Assembly (NCBI RefSeq): GCF_023273855.1
Contig: NZ_CP096884.1
Location: forward strand, 3,286,001 to 3,350,000
DNA from: Seonamhaeicola sp. ML3
GTDB lineage: Bacteria > Bacteroidota > Bacteroidia > Flavobacteriales > Flavobacteriaceae
Direction of reading: 5' to 3'
DNA: 64,000 nucleotides
Under the pieces are notes generated by a model. It did not search any database. It worked only from the letters and a program-made list of their open reading frames with translations, and was not told the origin of the DNA. Positions 1-6,602 of the stretch are shown piece by piece; the stretch's first letter is position 1, and each line of letters begins with the position of its first letter. The position numbers and the translations under genes are program-made.

Positions 1-79
1 TGATTTGATAATCCGTATAAATTTGTAGAGGATTTAACAAAAATGTTTAACCAATTTATTAATAATTAAACTTTATATT

Positions 80-352
80 ATGAACAAAACAGATTTAATC
101 GATGCAATGGCAGAACACGCAGGAATTACTAAAGCTGCCGCTAAAAAAGCATTAGAATGTGCACTTATTGAAATTGAAGGAGCTTTACAAAAAGGTAACC
201 GTGTTTCTTTAGTAGGATTTGGTTCTTGGTCGGTTTCTAAAAGATCAGCAAGAGAAGGAAGAAACCCTCAAACTGGTGAAACTATCAAAATCAAAGCTAA
301 AAACGTTGTTAAGTTTAAAGCTGGTGCAGATTTATCAAGCGCTGTTAACTAA
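80..352 (+). CDS. HU-family DNA-binding protein
   Basis: A 90-residue histone-like protein, the usual HU length. It opens MNKTDLIDAMAEHAGITKAA (helical dimerisation part). Around residues 45-65 it carries the GFGSW...R.GRNPQTGE signature of the beta-arm that embraces DNA. As a homodimer it bends and compacts chromosomal DNA. A strong rho-independent terminator follows 30 bases after the stop, so it is probably monocistronic. Very sure of the family; whether this is the main HU or a paralogue cannot be told here. Confidence 0.95.
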   Translation: MNKTDLIDAMAEHAGITKAAAKKALECALIEIEGALQKGNRVSLVGFGSWSVSKRSAREGRNPQTGETIKIKAKNVVKFKAGADLSSAVN

Positions 353-380
353 TATAATTTAGTTACTAAATATAGACGTT

Positions 381-410
381 AAAGCCTTCTAAATTTAGAA
401 GGCTTTTTTT
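381..410 (+). terminator. Rho-independent terminator after the HU gene
   Basis: AAAGCCTTCTAA pairs with TTAGAAGGCTTT through a short AT loop and is followed by a T run. Confidence 0.85.
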
Positions 411-480
411 ATGACCCAAAGTCAAGAGTTGCTTTTTTGATAAATAAATACTAGATTTAGATAAAATTCATCAAAAAAGC

Positions 481-1041
481 ATGACAGCTACAAACCCCCA
501 AAAAGGAGACTTGCTCATTGCGGAACCTGCAATTATTGGTGATGTATCTTTTAATCGCTCCATAGTTCTAATTGCAGACCACTCCAGCGATGGCTCTATT
601 GGTTTTATTCTCAATAAACCTCTAGATTACACCATCGATGAACTCATTCCCGAAATAGAAGCCGATTTTAAAGTTTATAATGGCGGCCCTGTTGAACAGG
701 ATAATTTATATTTTATACACAAGGTACCCGAATTAATTCCAGACAGCATAGAAATATCGCTAGGTATTTATTGGGGTGGCAACTTCGATAAAGTTGTAGA
801 ACTCATCTCAGAATCTAAAGTTGAAGAGGGTGATATCAAATTCTTTTTGGGTTATTCTGGATGGAGCGCTCTTCAGCTCGAAGAAGAGCTTAAAGCCAAC
901 TCTTGGGTAGTCACCGAGAATATTTACAAAAAGAACATTATCGGTAAGGACTACAAATCATTTTGGAAAGAAAAAATGTTAGAATTTGGAGGTGAATACA
1001 GTATTTGGTCCAATGCACCAGAAAATCCTAATTACAACTAA
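481..1041 (+). CDS. YqgE/AlgH family protein
   Basis: 186 residues, the usual family length. Recognisable features are the start (KGDLLIAEPAIIGDVSFNRS), the SDGSIGFILNKPL segment near residue 40, the YNGGPVEQDNLYFIH block near 70 and FFLGYSGWSALQLEEEL near 125. The family (Pfam DUF179) is a compact cytosolic fold of unresolved biochemical role; AlgH was named as an alginate regulator in Pseudomonas. The gene converges on and overlaps by 4 bases the aminotransferase gene on the other strand. Confidence 0.92.
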   Translation: MTATNPQKGDLLIAEPAIIGDVSFNRSIVLIADHSSDGSIGFILNKPLDYTIDELIPEIEADFKVYNGGPVEQDNLYFIHKVPELIPDSIEISLGIYWGGNFDKVVELISESKVEEGDIKFFLGYSGWSALQLEEELKANSWVVTENIYKKNIIGKDYKSFWKEKMLEFGGEYSIWSNAPENPNYN

Positions 1042-1880
1042 CCCAATCTTACTTTTGCGTTAAGTTTTCCTATCAATGTCTTGGCTAGATTATTGGTAAA
1101 AGTCTTTTTTCTATATTTTGTAACAGATTGAATACCAACAATAACATTGGTAAAAAAAATTTCATCTGCTTTTTGAAGCTCGAATGGCGATACAGAATCT
1201 TCAACTACGTTGTAGTCAGACATGGTCTTTACGATGTCAATAATTTGCTTCCTCATCACCCCTTTTAAACATCCATCAGAAATTGGAGGTGTTTTTACAG
1301 TATCTCCTTTTATGACAAATATATTTCCGTTTAAAGATTCTATAACCTGTTTGTTAGTGTTTAAGACCAAACAATTGTCCAAGTTGTTCTCTTTTGCATA
1401 GACACTACCAACAACGTTCAAAGCCTTGTTGTTGGTTTTAAGCGTAGATAATAAACTTGGTGACTGGTAATAATCTTTAAACAAATCGACTTCGTAAGAA
1501 CCTTCATCTAAGGTGTAGAAATCATTGTCTAGCGCTTTGATGGTGATAAGAAAATCTACATCGTTGTTGGTTGGCGTGTATAACCCACCAGATTTCCTAT
1601 TCACTATTAATTTAACTCTAGCTGTTGAAGCCGATAAATCGTTTGCCTGTAATGTTTCCTTAATTTGTTCTTCTATATATTCTAAGGTAAAATTCATGGG
1701 GATTTCCATTCTCATAATTCTCATGGAAGCCATTAACCTAAAGTAGTGATCCTCCAAGAACAGAATTTTACCCAAACTCACTTTTATGGTTTCGAAAACC
1801 GCATCACCATAGGCAAACCCTCTGTTTTCTATTGAAAGTAACGCTGTGTTTTCAGAAATATTTCCGTTAAAATTTATCAT
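1038..1880 (-). CDS. Class IV aminotransferase (PLP-dependent; 4-amino-4-deoxychorismate lyase-like)
   Basis: 280 residues of the fold-type IV PLP family (branched-chain aminotransferase, D-amino-acid aminotransferase, PabC). NRGFAYGDAVFETIKV near residue 18 is the family's N-terminal signature. STLKTNNKALNVVGSVYAKE near 145-165 matches the region around the PLP site, and ESLNGNIFV follows near 180. PabC-type lyase in folate synthesis is the commonest assignment for such lone Bacteroidota proteins, but substrate cannot be read from sequence. Confidence 0.85.
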   Translation of the reverse strand: MINFNGNISENTALLSIENRGFAYGDAVFETIKVSLGKILFLEDHYFRLMASMRIMRMEIPMNFTLEYIEEQIKETLQANDLSASTARVKLIVNRKSGGLYTPTNNDVDFLITIKALDNDFYTLDEGSYEVDLFKDYYQSPSLLSTLKTNNKALNVVGSVYAKENNLDNCLVLNTNKQVIESLNGNIFVIKGDTVKTPPISDGCLKGVMRKQIIDIVKTMSDYNVVEDSVSPFELQKADEIFFTNVIVGIQSVTKYRKKTFTNNLAKTLIGKLNAKVRLG

Positions 1881-1888
1881 AAAAAAAT

Positions 1889-1915
1889 CCCGTTTTCAGG
1901 TTTATTGAAAACGGG
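1889..1915 (-). terminator. Terminator of the START-like gene
   Basis: CCCGTTTTCA/TGAAAACGGG stem followed on the minus strand by a T run (positions 1887-1881). It separates the START-like gene from the aminotransferase gene. Confidence 0.8.
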
Positions 1916-1945
1916 ACAAATATAGTCTAATTATACTATTTAAAT

Positions 1946-2338
1946 CTACACAGAGCCTAATACATGCTTTAAATCTGATATTTGGTTTTCCCATAGCATT
2001 TTAGCTTCATCGACTTCGTCCTCTTCGGCAAAATCGGTAACCATTAAGGAAACATCCTTGGTGATTTCGTCGACCTGAATTCGTATTTCAAAGTAACAAG
2101 AAGCGCCTTCTTCATCGTCTGCAACCCATCTAAATTTAACACGTTCCCCACTTTTTTTACTCAGTAATTTAGCTTGTTCTTCGCTATCGTCCCATATAAA
2201 GGTAAACAACTCACCACGTGAATTTACATTGTCTGAAAACCATTCTGAAAGTCCCGAAGGTGTTGATATATATTGAAATAATAATTGAGGTGAAGCATGA
2301 ATTGGAAATTCGATATCGAATCTTACTTTGTCGTCCAT
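1946..2338 (-). CDS. START-like (SRPBCC fold) domain protein
   Basis: 130 residues resembling the AHSA1/START-like group widespread in Bacteroidota. Typical features are the opening FDIEFPIHASPQLLFQYIST, SGLSEWFSDNVN, FIWDDSEEQAKLL and an acidic stretch DFAEEDEVDEAK near the end. The fold makes a helix-grip cavity for hydrophobic ligands; the ligand is not known for this group. It has its own terminator. Confidence 0.85.
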   Translation of the reverse strand: MDDKVRFDIEFPIHASPQLLFQYISTPSGLSEWFSDNVNSRGELFTFIWDDSEEQAKLLSKKSGERVKFRWVADDEEGASCYFEIRIQVDEITKDVSLMVTDFAEEDEVDEAKMLWENQISDLKHVLGSV

Positions 2339-2424
2339 AAGTACGTTAAAAATTAATGTAGCGTAATATATACATTAATTAATAAGTAATGCAATTTTTT
2401 TCGCAATAATTTATTTCACTAATG

Positions 2425-2455
2425 TTTGTTGAGATTAATTTTGTTTTTATATTTG
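2425..2455 (+). promoter_or_regulatory. Promoter of tRNA-Met (Bacteroidota type)
   Basis: TTTG (2425-2428), 19 bases, then TATATTTG (2448-2455). This fits the Bacteroidota housekeeping consensus TTTG-N17-23-TAnnTTTG. The tRNA starts 13 bases downstream. In the integrated state this promoter also points into the island integrase. Confidence 0.8.
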
Positions 2456-2467
2456 CAGCCACAAAAT

Positions 2468-2541
2468 GGCGAGGTAGCTCAGTTGGTTAGAGCGTCGGAT
2501 TCATAACCCGGAGGTCTCGAGTTCAAATCTCGATCTCGCTA
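2468..2541 (+). tRNA. tRNA-Met (anticodon CAT), island insertion target
   Basis: Cloverleaf reads: acceptor GGCGAGG with TCTCGCT (G-T at the ends), D arm AGCTCAGTTGGTTAGAGC, anticodon CAT at 2502-2504, and T arm TCGAG-TTCAAAT-CTCGA, with discriminator A at 2541 and no encoded CCA. The base of the anticodon loop has an A-C mismatch. A lysidine-modified isoleucine tRNA also has a CAT anticodon and is not excluded. The part from 2499 on is duplicated at the island's other end, so the gene was kept intact by the incoming att sequence. Confidence 0.93.
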
Positions 2542-2544
2542 CAA
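2499..2544 (+). repeat. Left attachment site of the tRNA-Met island (46-bp direct repeat)
   Basis: The 46 bases from the anticodon loop to just past the tRNA 3' end recur perfectly at 36579-36624. Flanking bases differ on both sides (G versus A on the left, G versus T on the right). This is the standard footprint of a tyrosine-integrase island recombining at the 3' half of a tRNA gene. Confidence 0.93.
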
Positions 2545-2566
2545 GACATAAAGTCAATAAAACAAG

Positions 2567-2594
2567 CGGTTTAGCCTTTCTAAACCGTTTTTTT
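2567..2594 (+). terminator. Terminator between tRNA-Met and the island integrase
   Basis: CGGTTTAG (2567-2574) pairs with CTAAACCG (2580-2587) and is followed by seven T's that run straight into the integrase ATG at 2595. It lies inside the island and stands in for the tRNA's original terminator, which is now at 36629-36658. Confidence 0.8.
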
Positions 2595-3923
2595 ATGTCT
2601 AATTTGAAACAGATTCTTACTTTTGCATACGATTTTGAATACGAAAGTGCATACGATTTGTCCCAGAAGAAAAACTTTTCCAATCCTAAAATTTACGTTG
2701 CAGATGGCGATTTGACCAAGCGTTGGTACGTGTATTTCTCTTTCAGAAACCCCGATTCTGGAAAAATGAAACGGATGACCCCATTTTATGGTGTAGCAAA
2801 CAAGTACAAGACCAAGGGAGAACGTATGGAGGTGCTTTCAGTCTATCGCAAGACATTGCTAAAATTATTAAAACAGGGCTACAATCCCTTTAACGACAAT
2901 ACCGAGCTGTTCAATAAACTGAAGGGCAAAAAGGAAGCTCCTAAAACCCAACCACAAGAAACCGCAAGTTTACCAGAACCTGAACAACCAGAAACCGTAA
3001 GCGAAACAACTAAATTGTCATTGAAGGAAGCCTTTGACTTCGGACTAAAACTAAAGAAAAATGTGGTGAACGCAAGAACTCTAAAGGATTACGAAGGTAA
3101 AATAAATGCATTCCTGAAATGGTTGTACACGAAACACCCAGATATCAAGACCATTGACGGTATTAACAAAAATATTGCTCTAGAATACCTAAATGACATA
3201 TTATGCCAGACTTCTGCAAGAAACCGTAATAATTATAGAGCGGATATTAGCAGTATCATGCAGGTTTTGGAAGACAATGAGATTATTGAATCCAACTTTA
3301 TAAAGAAAATACCAGTATTAAAGTCTAAACCCGAAAGGCACAAGACTTATTCCCAAGAAATGCAAGATGACATATTCAAGCATTTAGAAAATGAGGATCC
3401 AGATCTTTTGCTCTATATCAAATTTATTCTTTATGGCCTGTTAAGACCGATTGAAATTAACAGAGTGAAAATCAAGGATATCAACCTAACGGACAAGATC
3501 ATACAATATAAGGCCAAGAACAGTAATTTAAAGACTAGGATTATTCCGCAGATTCTTCTGGACGAACTACCGGACTTATCAAAAATGAACGGCGATGATT
3601 TTCTGTTCACACCAAGCAAAATTGGTGGCGCATGGAAAACTGGCGAAAATAACAAACGTGACTATTTTACCAAACGGTTTAGAAAGATGGTCAAGGAACC
3701 CCTTGGTATTGGTGAAGATTACGGACTATACAGCTTTAGGCATACCAGTATTACTAAACTTTACAGAGAACTGGTAAAGGAATCTTCACCTTTTAAGGCC
3801 AAAAGCGAACTTATGCAGATCACGGGGCATACCTCAATGACCGCCTTGGAAAAATATCTCAGGAATCTGGACGCAGAATTACCAGCCGATTATTCAGAAA
3901 TGCTAAAAAAGAACAATGGATAA
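2595..3923 (+). CDS. Island integrase (tyrosine recombinase)
   Basis: 442 residues. An N-terminal part (about 28-100; NPKIYVADGDLTKRWYVYFSFR) resembles the arm-binding region of Bacteroidota island integrases. A SAM-like core-binding domain follows (about 140-250), then the catalytic domain: R284 in GLLRPIEINR, a beta-strand lysine near 306-313, R382-H383 in YSFRHTSITK, H412 in ITGHTSM and nucleophile Y421 in EKYLRNL. Its place at the end of a tRNA-bounded element says it integrates and excises the whole island. The ATG directly follows a terminator T run and has no clear ribosome-binding site, so the true start may differ slightly. It overlaps the next gene by 8 bases. Confidence 0.92.
   Translation: MSNLKQILTFAYDFEYESAYDLSQKKNFSNPKIYVADGDLTKRWYVYFSFRNPDSGKMKRMTPFYGVANKYKTKGERMEVLSVYRKTLLKLLKQGYNPFNDNTELFNKLKGKKEAPKTQPQETASLPEPEQPETVSETTKLSLKEAFDFGLKLKKNVVNARTLKDYEGKINAFLKWLYTKHPDIKTIDGINKNIALEYLNDILCQTSARNRNNYRADISSIMQVLEDNEIIESNFIKKIPVLKSKPERHKTYSQEMQDDIFKHLENEDPDLLLYIKFILYGLLRPIEINRVKIKDINLTDKIIQYKAKNSNLKTRIIPQILLDELPDLSKMNGDDFLFTPSKIGGAWKTGENNKRDYFTKRFRKMVKEPLGIGEDYGLYSFRHTSITKLYRELVKESSPFKAKSELMQITGHTSMTALEKYLRNLDAELPADYSEMLKKNNG
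2625..2660 (+). repeat. Putative integrase arm-type sites, left end
   Basis: GCATACGATTTT at 2625-2636 and GCATACGATTTG at 2649-2660, 24 bases apart, inside the first codons of the integrase gene. Matching copies lie at 36499-36522 inside the right end, in the same orientation on the + strand. Confidence 0.55.
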
Positions 3924-4659
3924 AGATTCATTATATAAATACTATCTGGGACTGATCCCTAACCTATTGGTGGAATTTCATTTCTTTTTAGCAAAGAACA
4001 AGATTCCGAAAGAAGTTTTGCAGGAAATAGAAATCTTTAAAACCGACAAGTATCTAGACAAAATCTACGTAGCAGATTATTACGATGGTATCGTTCCATA
4101 TATAAAGGACAGGAAAAATGACCAATTTATTCTTAAAAGCAGCAAACTGAACAAGAATATCTTCAGTCTTTTGGAGAAGAAAAGCAAGTTGACAGAACCT
4201 GAATTTGATTACGTATTGAACCAATATTTCGAATTGGCGGAAACGTTTTTCTATTTTGCAGATTGGTTGAACGACAATCTAGAACTTTTGGAATTAAATG
4301 ATCGAAGTACAAAAGGCCTATTCAATATACAGTTCCTTAACTACAAAAAGCACTTTGAATCGTTCATCAAGAACTTTTATCCCGATCACAAAGCAGTTCC
4401 AAAAGGAAACTTTAATGCCCTGGAAAGGATTAAAAGCATTTATCCCAATACTCCGCAAGGGTTGGCTAGTGCAAGTGCAATGAAAGGCAAGTTTAATTTT
4501 CCTGATTTCATTGAAGCAACAGAATCCAAGGAGGCCGCTTTTTCGGTTTCCAAAAAAACACAAGCATCAAAAAGCAAAATTAAAAAACCGCTTATCACCA
4601 AGGAGGAAGCCGAATCGGAATTGTTAAAAAAGTATTTTGTTATAGACAATAAAGTATAA
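3916..4659 (+). CDS. Unknown protein co-transcribed with the island integrase
   Basis: 247 residues, start overlapping the integrase stop by 8 bases, so translationally linked to it. No family recognised. It looks mostly alpha-helical, with an aromatic-rich middle (YFELAETFFYFADWLNDNLELLEL) and a lysine-rich C-terminal tail (KKTQASKSKIKKP). No signal peptide or membrane segment. The tight linkage suggests a role in integration or excision, for example an accessory factor; this is inference only. Confidence 0.65.
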   Translation: MDKDSLYKYYLGLIPNLLVEFHFFLAKNKIPKEVLQEIEIFKTDKYLDKIYVADYYDGIVPYIKDRKNDQFILKSSKLNKNIFSLLEKKSKLTEPEFDYVLNQYFELAETFFYFADWLNDNLELLELNDRSTKGLFNIQFLNYKKHFESFIKNFYPDHKAVPKGNFNALERIKSIYPNTPQGLASASAMKGKFNFPDFIEATESKEAAFSVSKKTQASKSKIKKPLITKEEAESELLKKYFVIDNKV

Positions 4660-4733
4660 TGCTTAAAATATATTTGCACATTTTGGCAACCTATATTTCA
4701 AAATCGTGATAATTATTGTAATCAAAAAAAGAT

Positions 4734-4812
4734 GTTGATTTTTTGTTGATGCCCATGAAAAGTTGTTGGTTTTTTGTTGCTTATCTGTTGCTAGATCGTT
4801 GGTTTTTTGTTG
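4734..4812 (+). repeat. Three iteron-like direct repeats
   Basis: GTTGATTTTTTGTTG (4734-4748), GTTGGTTTTTTGTTG (4765-4779) and GTTGGTTTTTTGTTG (4798-4812). Start-to-start spacing is 31 and 33 bases, about three helical turns, in the non-coding stretch between convergent genes. They could be binding sites for an island protein; function unknown. Confidence 0.55.
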
Positions 4813-4896
4813 ATATGATTATAATAGTAATCAGAAAATGCCTAAAAGTATGCTTTTAAGGTTTAATTTTTGTTGTAGAATTTTTTGAAATGATTT

Positions 4897-5283
4897 TTAT
4901 TTCATTGCCATATAGTCCTGCCAAATAATCAACACATACTTTTCTGCATTGTACTCCTTTTTTTTAAGAAAACCGAACTCATAAACGAACCAGTAGATAT
5001 CCCCTTTTTGGTTCTTCCAGTAGTGGGTAAAGAAATTAGGGTCGAACCCTTGTTCCAATAACACCTTTGACCTTATAATCGCCTTTCCTGCCCTATTATA
5101 ATGTTTCAGCAGTTTTCTGTTAAGCTTTAACTGATTGTCCACTTTGTTGTAAAATCTGGGAGCTGCTGTTTTGGACTGCTGGTACTGGAAAGAACTTTTG
5201 CAATGGTTATCGCAGTACTTTTTATCAGACCTACCAGTCAATTCCTTGCCACAAGACAGGCACTTTTTCCTTTCCAAATTCAT
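4897..5283 (-). CDS. Small zinc-ribbon protein of integrative elements
   Basis: 128 residues with an N-terminal metal site KCLSCGKELTGRSDKKYCDNHCKSSF (Cys-x2-Cys ... Cys-x3-Cys), then a basic helical segment and a tryptophan-rich end (WKNQKGDIYWFVYEFG). I have the impression that similar small zinc-finger proteins accompany Bacteroidota mobile elements; nucleic-acid binding is likely, function unknown. It is transcribed divergently from the second recombinase across a palindrome at 5288-5320. A decayed copy of its 3' end lies just outside the island near 36714. Confidence 0.7.
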   Translation of the reverse strand: MNLERKKCLSCGKELTGRSDKKYCDNHCKSSFQYQQSKTAAPRFYNKVDNQLKLNRKLLKHYNRAGKAIIRSKVLLEQGFDPNFFTHYWKNQKGDIYWFVYEFGFLKKKEYNAEKYVLIIWQDYMAMK

Positions 5284-5287
5284 AACT

Positions 5288-5320
5288 GAATATTATACGG
5301 ATAATATACATATAATATTC
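5288..5320. promoter_or_regulatory. Palindromic operator candidate between divergent genes
   Basis: GAATATTAT (5288-5296) and ATAATATTC (5312-5320) are perfect 9-bp inverted arms with a 15-base spacer. They sit directly upstream of the zinc-ribbon start and 45 bases before the recombinase ATG, a natural place for a repressor controlling both. Confidence 0.5.
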
Positions 5321-5364
5321 GGCTTTTATATTAAAAACCTCTAAATTTAAGTAAAATTTTTCGC

Positions 5365-6495
5365 ATGAATAGATTACCAAACATCACTTTAAAAAACCTG
5401 CTGATCGACAACAGGAAAAAGATAGGCCTTCAATATTTTTCAAATAAGGTTATTGATGCACTGCTTAATAATTTACCCAATGTATCTTGGAGTTCCTTGT
5501 ACCATATGCATTACATCCCCTACTCTAAAGATAATTTAGACCTGATTTTCAAGACGTATAAAGGTGTCGCCTGGATCAATGGTAATTATTTCTTTAAGAA
5601 AGATAATTCTAAAGCCCTGAACGAAGAATTTGACGTAGAATGGTTTAGAAACAGACAACTACCAATTGATTATAAACAATGTCCAGAAGCCTACTTGGAC
5701 AAACTTGAACTTAAGCGCTATGCTAATAATACCGTGAAGACCTATGTTTCATGTTTTGAAAAGTTCATAAACCATTACAAGGACAAACACATAGATGAAA
5801 TTAACGAAAATGATGTTAGGGACTACCTTAAAGTTTTAGTTCAAAACAAATGGTCGAACTCATACCTAAATCAATTTATTAACAGTATCAAATTTTATTA
5901 TGAAATCGTTCTGGGATTGCCCAATAGGTTTTACGACATAGAACGTCCAAGGTCTGAGCGTAAGCTACCCGTGGTACTCTCAAAGGAAGAGGTTCGTGAA
6001 ATTCTTGATGCAACAAACAACATTAAACATCGTTGTATCCTTGGTCTCCTTTATTCCGCCGGGTTAAGGCGCAGTGAGCTTATTAATCTGAAGCTTACCG
6101 ATATAGACAGCAAAAGAATGCTCATCAAGATAGATGGAGCAAAGGGCAACAAGGACAGATATTCTCTTTTGGCACAATCAATGCTCGATGATCTGAGGGA
6201 GTATTATAAAAAGTTTAGACCTACCAAATATCTTTTTGAGGGGCAAAAGAAAGAAAAGTATAGTGCCACAAGTATTGTAAAGATACTTTCTTCGGCAGTA
6301 TATAAGGTGGGAATCAAGAAACACGTTACGCCCCACACCCTGAGGCATAGCTTTGCAACCCATTTACTTGAAAATGGAACTGACCTTAGGTACATCCAAA
6401 TACTTTTGGGGCATAATTCTACAAAGACGACCGAAATCTACACGCACGTTGCCACCAACACATTTAATTCTATAAAAAACCCATTGGATTTGTAA
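5365..6495 (+). CDS. XerC/D-like tyrosine recombinase, candidate cassette integrase
   Basis: 376 residues. Residues 1-95 form an extra N-terminal domain (NNLPNVSWSSLYHMHYIPYS). A SAM-like core-binding domain follows (about 100-195), then a complete catalytic domain: R235 (AGLRRSELINL), K260 (AKGNKDR), H324 and R327 (TPHTLRHSFATH), H350 (LLGHNSTKTTEIYTHV) and Y359. K-to-H spacing is 64 residues, close to E. coli XerD (72) and far from IntI1 (106), so the insertion that marks integron integrases is missing. The gene points at the cassette array, and the array's palindromic first site begins 38 bases after the stop. This position makes it the best candidate for moving the cassettes; that activity is inferred. 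Confidence 0.88.
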   Translation: MNRLPNITLKNLLIDNRKKIGLQYFSNKVIDALLNNLPNVSWSSLYHMHYIPYSKDNLDLIFKTYKGVAWINGNYFFKKDNSKALNEEFDVEWFRNRQLPIDYKQCPEAYLDKLELKRYANNTVKTYVSCFEKFINHYKDKHIDEINENDVRDYLKVLVQNKWSNSYLNQFINSIKFYYEIVLGLPNRFYDIERPRSERKLPVVLSKEEVREILDATNNIKHRCILGLLYSAGLRRSELINLKLTDIDSKRMLIKIDGAKGNKDRYSLLAQSMLDDLREYYKKFRPTKYLFEGQKKEKYSATSIVKILSSAVYKVGIKKHVTPHTLRHSFATHLLENGTDLRYIQILLGHNSTKTTEIYTHVATNTFNSIKNPLDL

Positions 6496-6532
6496 GAATA
6501 TTAACTATTTTTATCCAAATAAATATAGTAGA

Positions 6533-6562
6533 TATAAAGACAATTGTCTTTATACAACCGTT
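6533..6562 (+). repeat. attI-like entry site of the cassette array
   Basis: A perfect 22-bp palindrome (6533-6554; half-site TATAAAGACAA) is followed by CAACCGTTG, giving the array-facing sequence TTTATACAACCGTTG. The right half matches the right ends of the cassette repeats (TATACnnnACCGTT) but there is no long stem-loop between the halves. An equivalent site lies at 52087-52117. There is no T run, so it is not a terminator. Confidence 0.65.
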
Positions 6563-6602
6563 GTGTTTCATACCGCAACAGACTCACCAATAAAACTTAA
6601 AA

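Noticed and set aside
2501-2683. Minus-strand frame across tRNA-Met
   Set aside because: Overlaps the tRNA and the integrase start; no coding likelihood.
6533-6562. Palindrome as a terminator of the recombinase gene
   Set aside because: No T run follows, and the same design starts the second array where no gene ends on that strand.
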